Below, one piece after another: positions 63,739-64,000 of a DNA stretch of 64,000 nt. Below the pieces are notes generated by a model that worked only from the letters and a program-made list of their open reading frames with translations, was not told the DNA's origin and did not search any database. The position numbers and the translations under genes were made by a program. The DNA lies in assembly GCA_013397455.1 (NCBI GenBank), contig VYZB01000026.1, positions 2,251,067-2,315,066 of the forward strand, read 5' to 3'. Each line of letters begins with the position of its first letter. Position 1 is the stretch's first letter. Source of the DNA: Crotophaga sulcirostris (Eukaryota > Chordata > Aves > Cuculiformes > Crotophagidae).

Positions 63739-64000
63739 GAATCATAGAGTCATTTAGGTTGGAAAAGGCCTTTGAGATCAAGTCCCACTCAAAACCTAAC
63801 ATTTCCAAGTCCACCACTACACCACATCCCTAAGCACCATATCTACATGTCTCTAAAATAACTGCAGGGTTGGTGATTCAACCAGTTCCCTAGGCAGCCT
63901 GTTACAATGCTTGACAACCCTTTCAGTGAAGAAATTTTTCCTGATGTCTAATCTGAACCTCCCCTGGCACAACTTGAAGCCATTTTGTGTCATCCTATTA
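63739..64000 (-). repeat. CR1 LINE fragment, continues past the window end
   Basis: The + strand starts with gaatcatagagtcatttagg, followed by ggttggaaaaggcctttgag, and runs through the 3' UTR into the ORF2 C-terminal block (gaagaaatttttcctgatgt) up to the last base. The full length cannot be judged. Confidence 0.95.

Larger units (their letters stand above)
53472..64000 (-). other. TYR: TYR intron 3, partial (>10.5 kb)
   Basis: Upstream of TYR exon 4 on the - strand. I searched for exon 3 (MHNALHIYMNG and HHAFVDS) and exon 2 (NPGNHDKSRTP, FCLSLTQYE) and did not find them, and no frame is long enough for exon 1, so all three lie beyond base 64000. The stretch holds an LTR-like fragment (54051), CR1s (57767 and 63739), a hAT-like element (60935), a TA microsatellite (62564) and a T run at 53562-53574. 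The remaining sequence is unrecognised. Confidence 0.85.

Noticed and set aside
1..64000. CRISPR arrays, operons, tRNA or rRNA genes
   Set aside because: No regular direct-repeat arrays and no cloverleaf or rRNA sequence noticed; the region is vertebrate intronic and intergenic DNA.

Overview
This is vertebrate nuclear DNA, almost certainly from a bird. It is AT-rich, gene-sparse and built of short exons in long introns. It carries many CR1 LINE fragments whose 3' ends have the avian octamer tail (variants of ATTCTATG). There is no bacterial-style gene organisation and no ORF longer than 170 codons; most open frames are chance. The tyrosinase tail differs from the chicken protein as I remember it, and an LTR-like repeat I associate with non-galliform birds is present. 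I therefore lean towards a neoavian bird rather than chicken, but cannot name the species.

Two genes lie tail to tail. NOX4 (NADPH oxidase 4) is on the + strand. Its last five coding exons (12962-13081, 16642-16750, 17325-17393, 19446-19546, 24871-24991) encode the C-terminal NADPH-binding part, about 172 residues, with GT-AG introns and consistent phase. Earlier NOX4 exons lie upstream of base 1. TYR (tyrosinase) is on the - strand. Its last two coding exons (53290-53471 and 45199-45422) encode the end of the lumenal domain, the transmembrane anchor and the melanosome-sorting tail. The first three TYR exons lie beyond base 64000. The convergent TYR/NOX4 order matches the mammalian arrangement.

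Layout: 1-12961, NOX4 intron with one antisense CR1; 12962-24991, NOX4 3' exons and introns with CR1s at 13251 and 23128; 24992-45198, intergenic plus both 3' UTRs, with CR1s at 30073, 31517, 39226-41037 (1.8 kb, keeping reverse-transcriptase motif remnants) and 41376, and an LTR-like repeat at 43445-44400; 45199-53471, TYR exons 5 and 4 with a 7.9 kb intron 4; 53472-64000, part of TYR intron 3, with a second LTR-like fragment, two CR1s and a 202 bp hAT-type element with near-perfect target-site duplications.

I found no undescribed system. The points most worth a second look are the hAT-like element, the two opposite-orientation copies of the LTR-like repeat, the head-to-head CR1 pair, and lineage differences in the NOX4 and TYR coding sequence.
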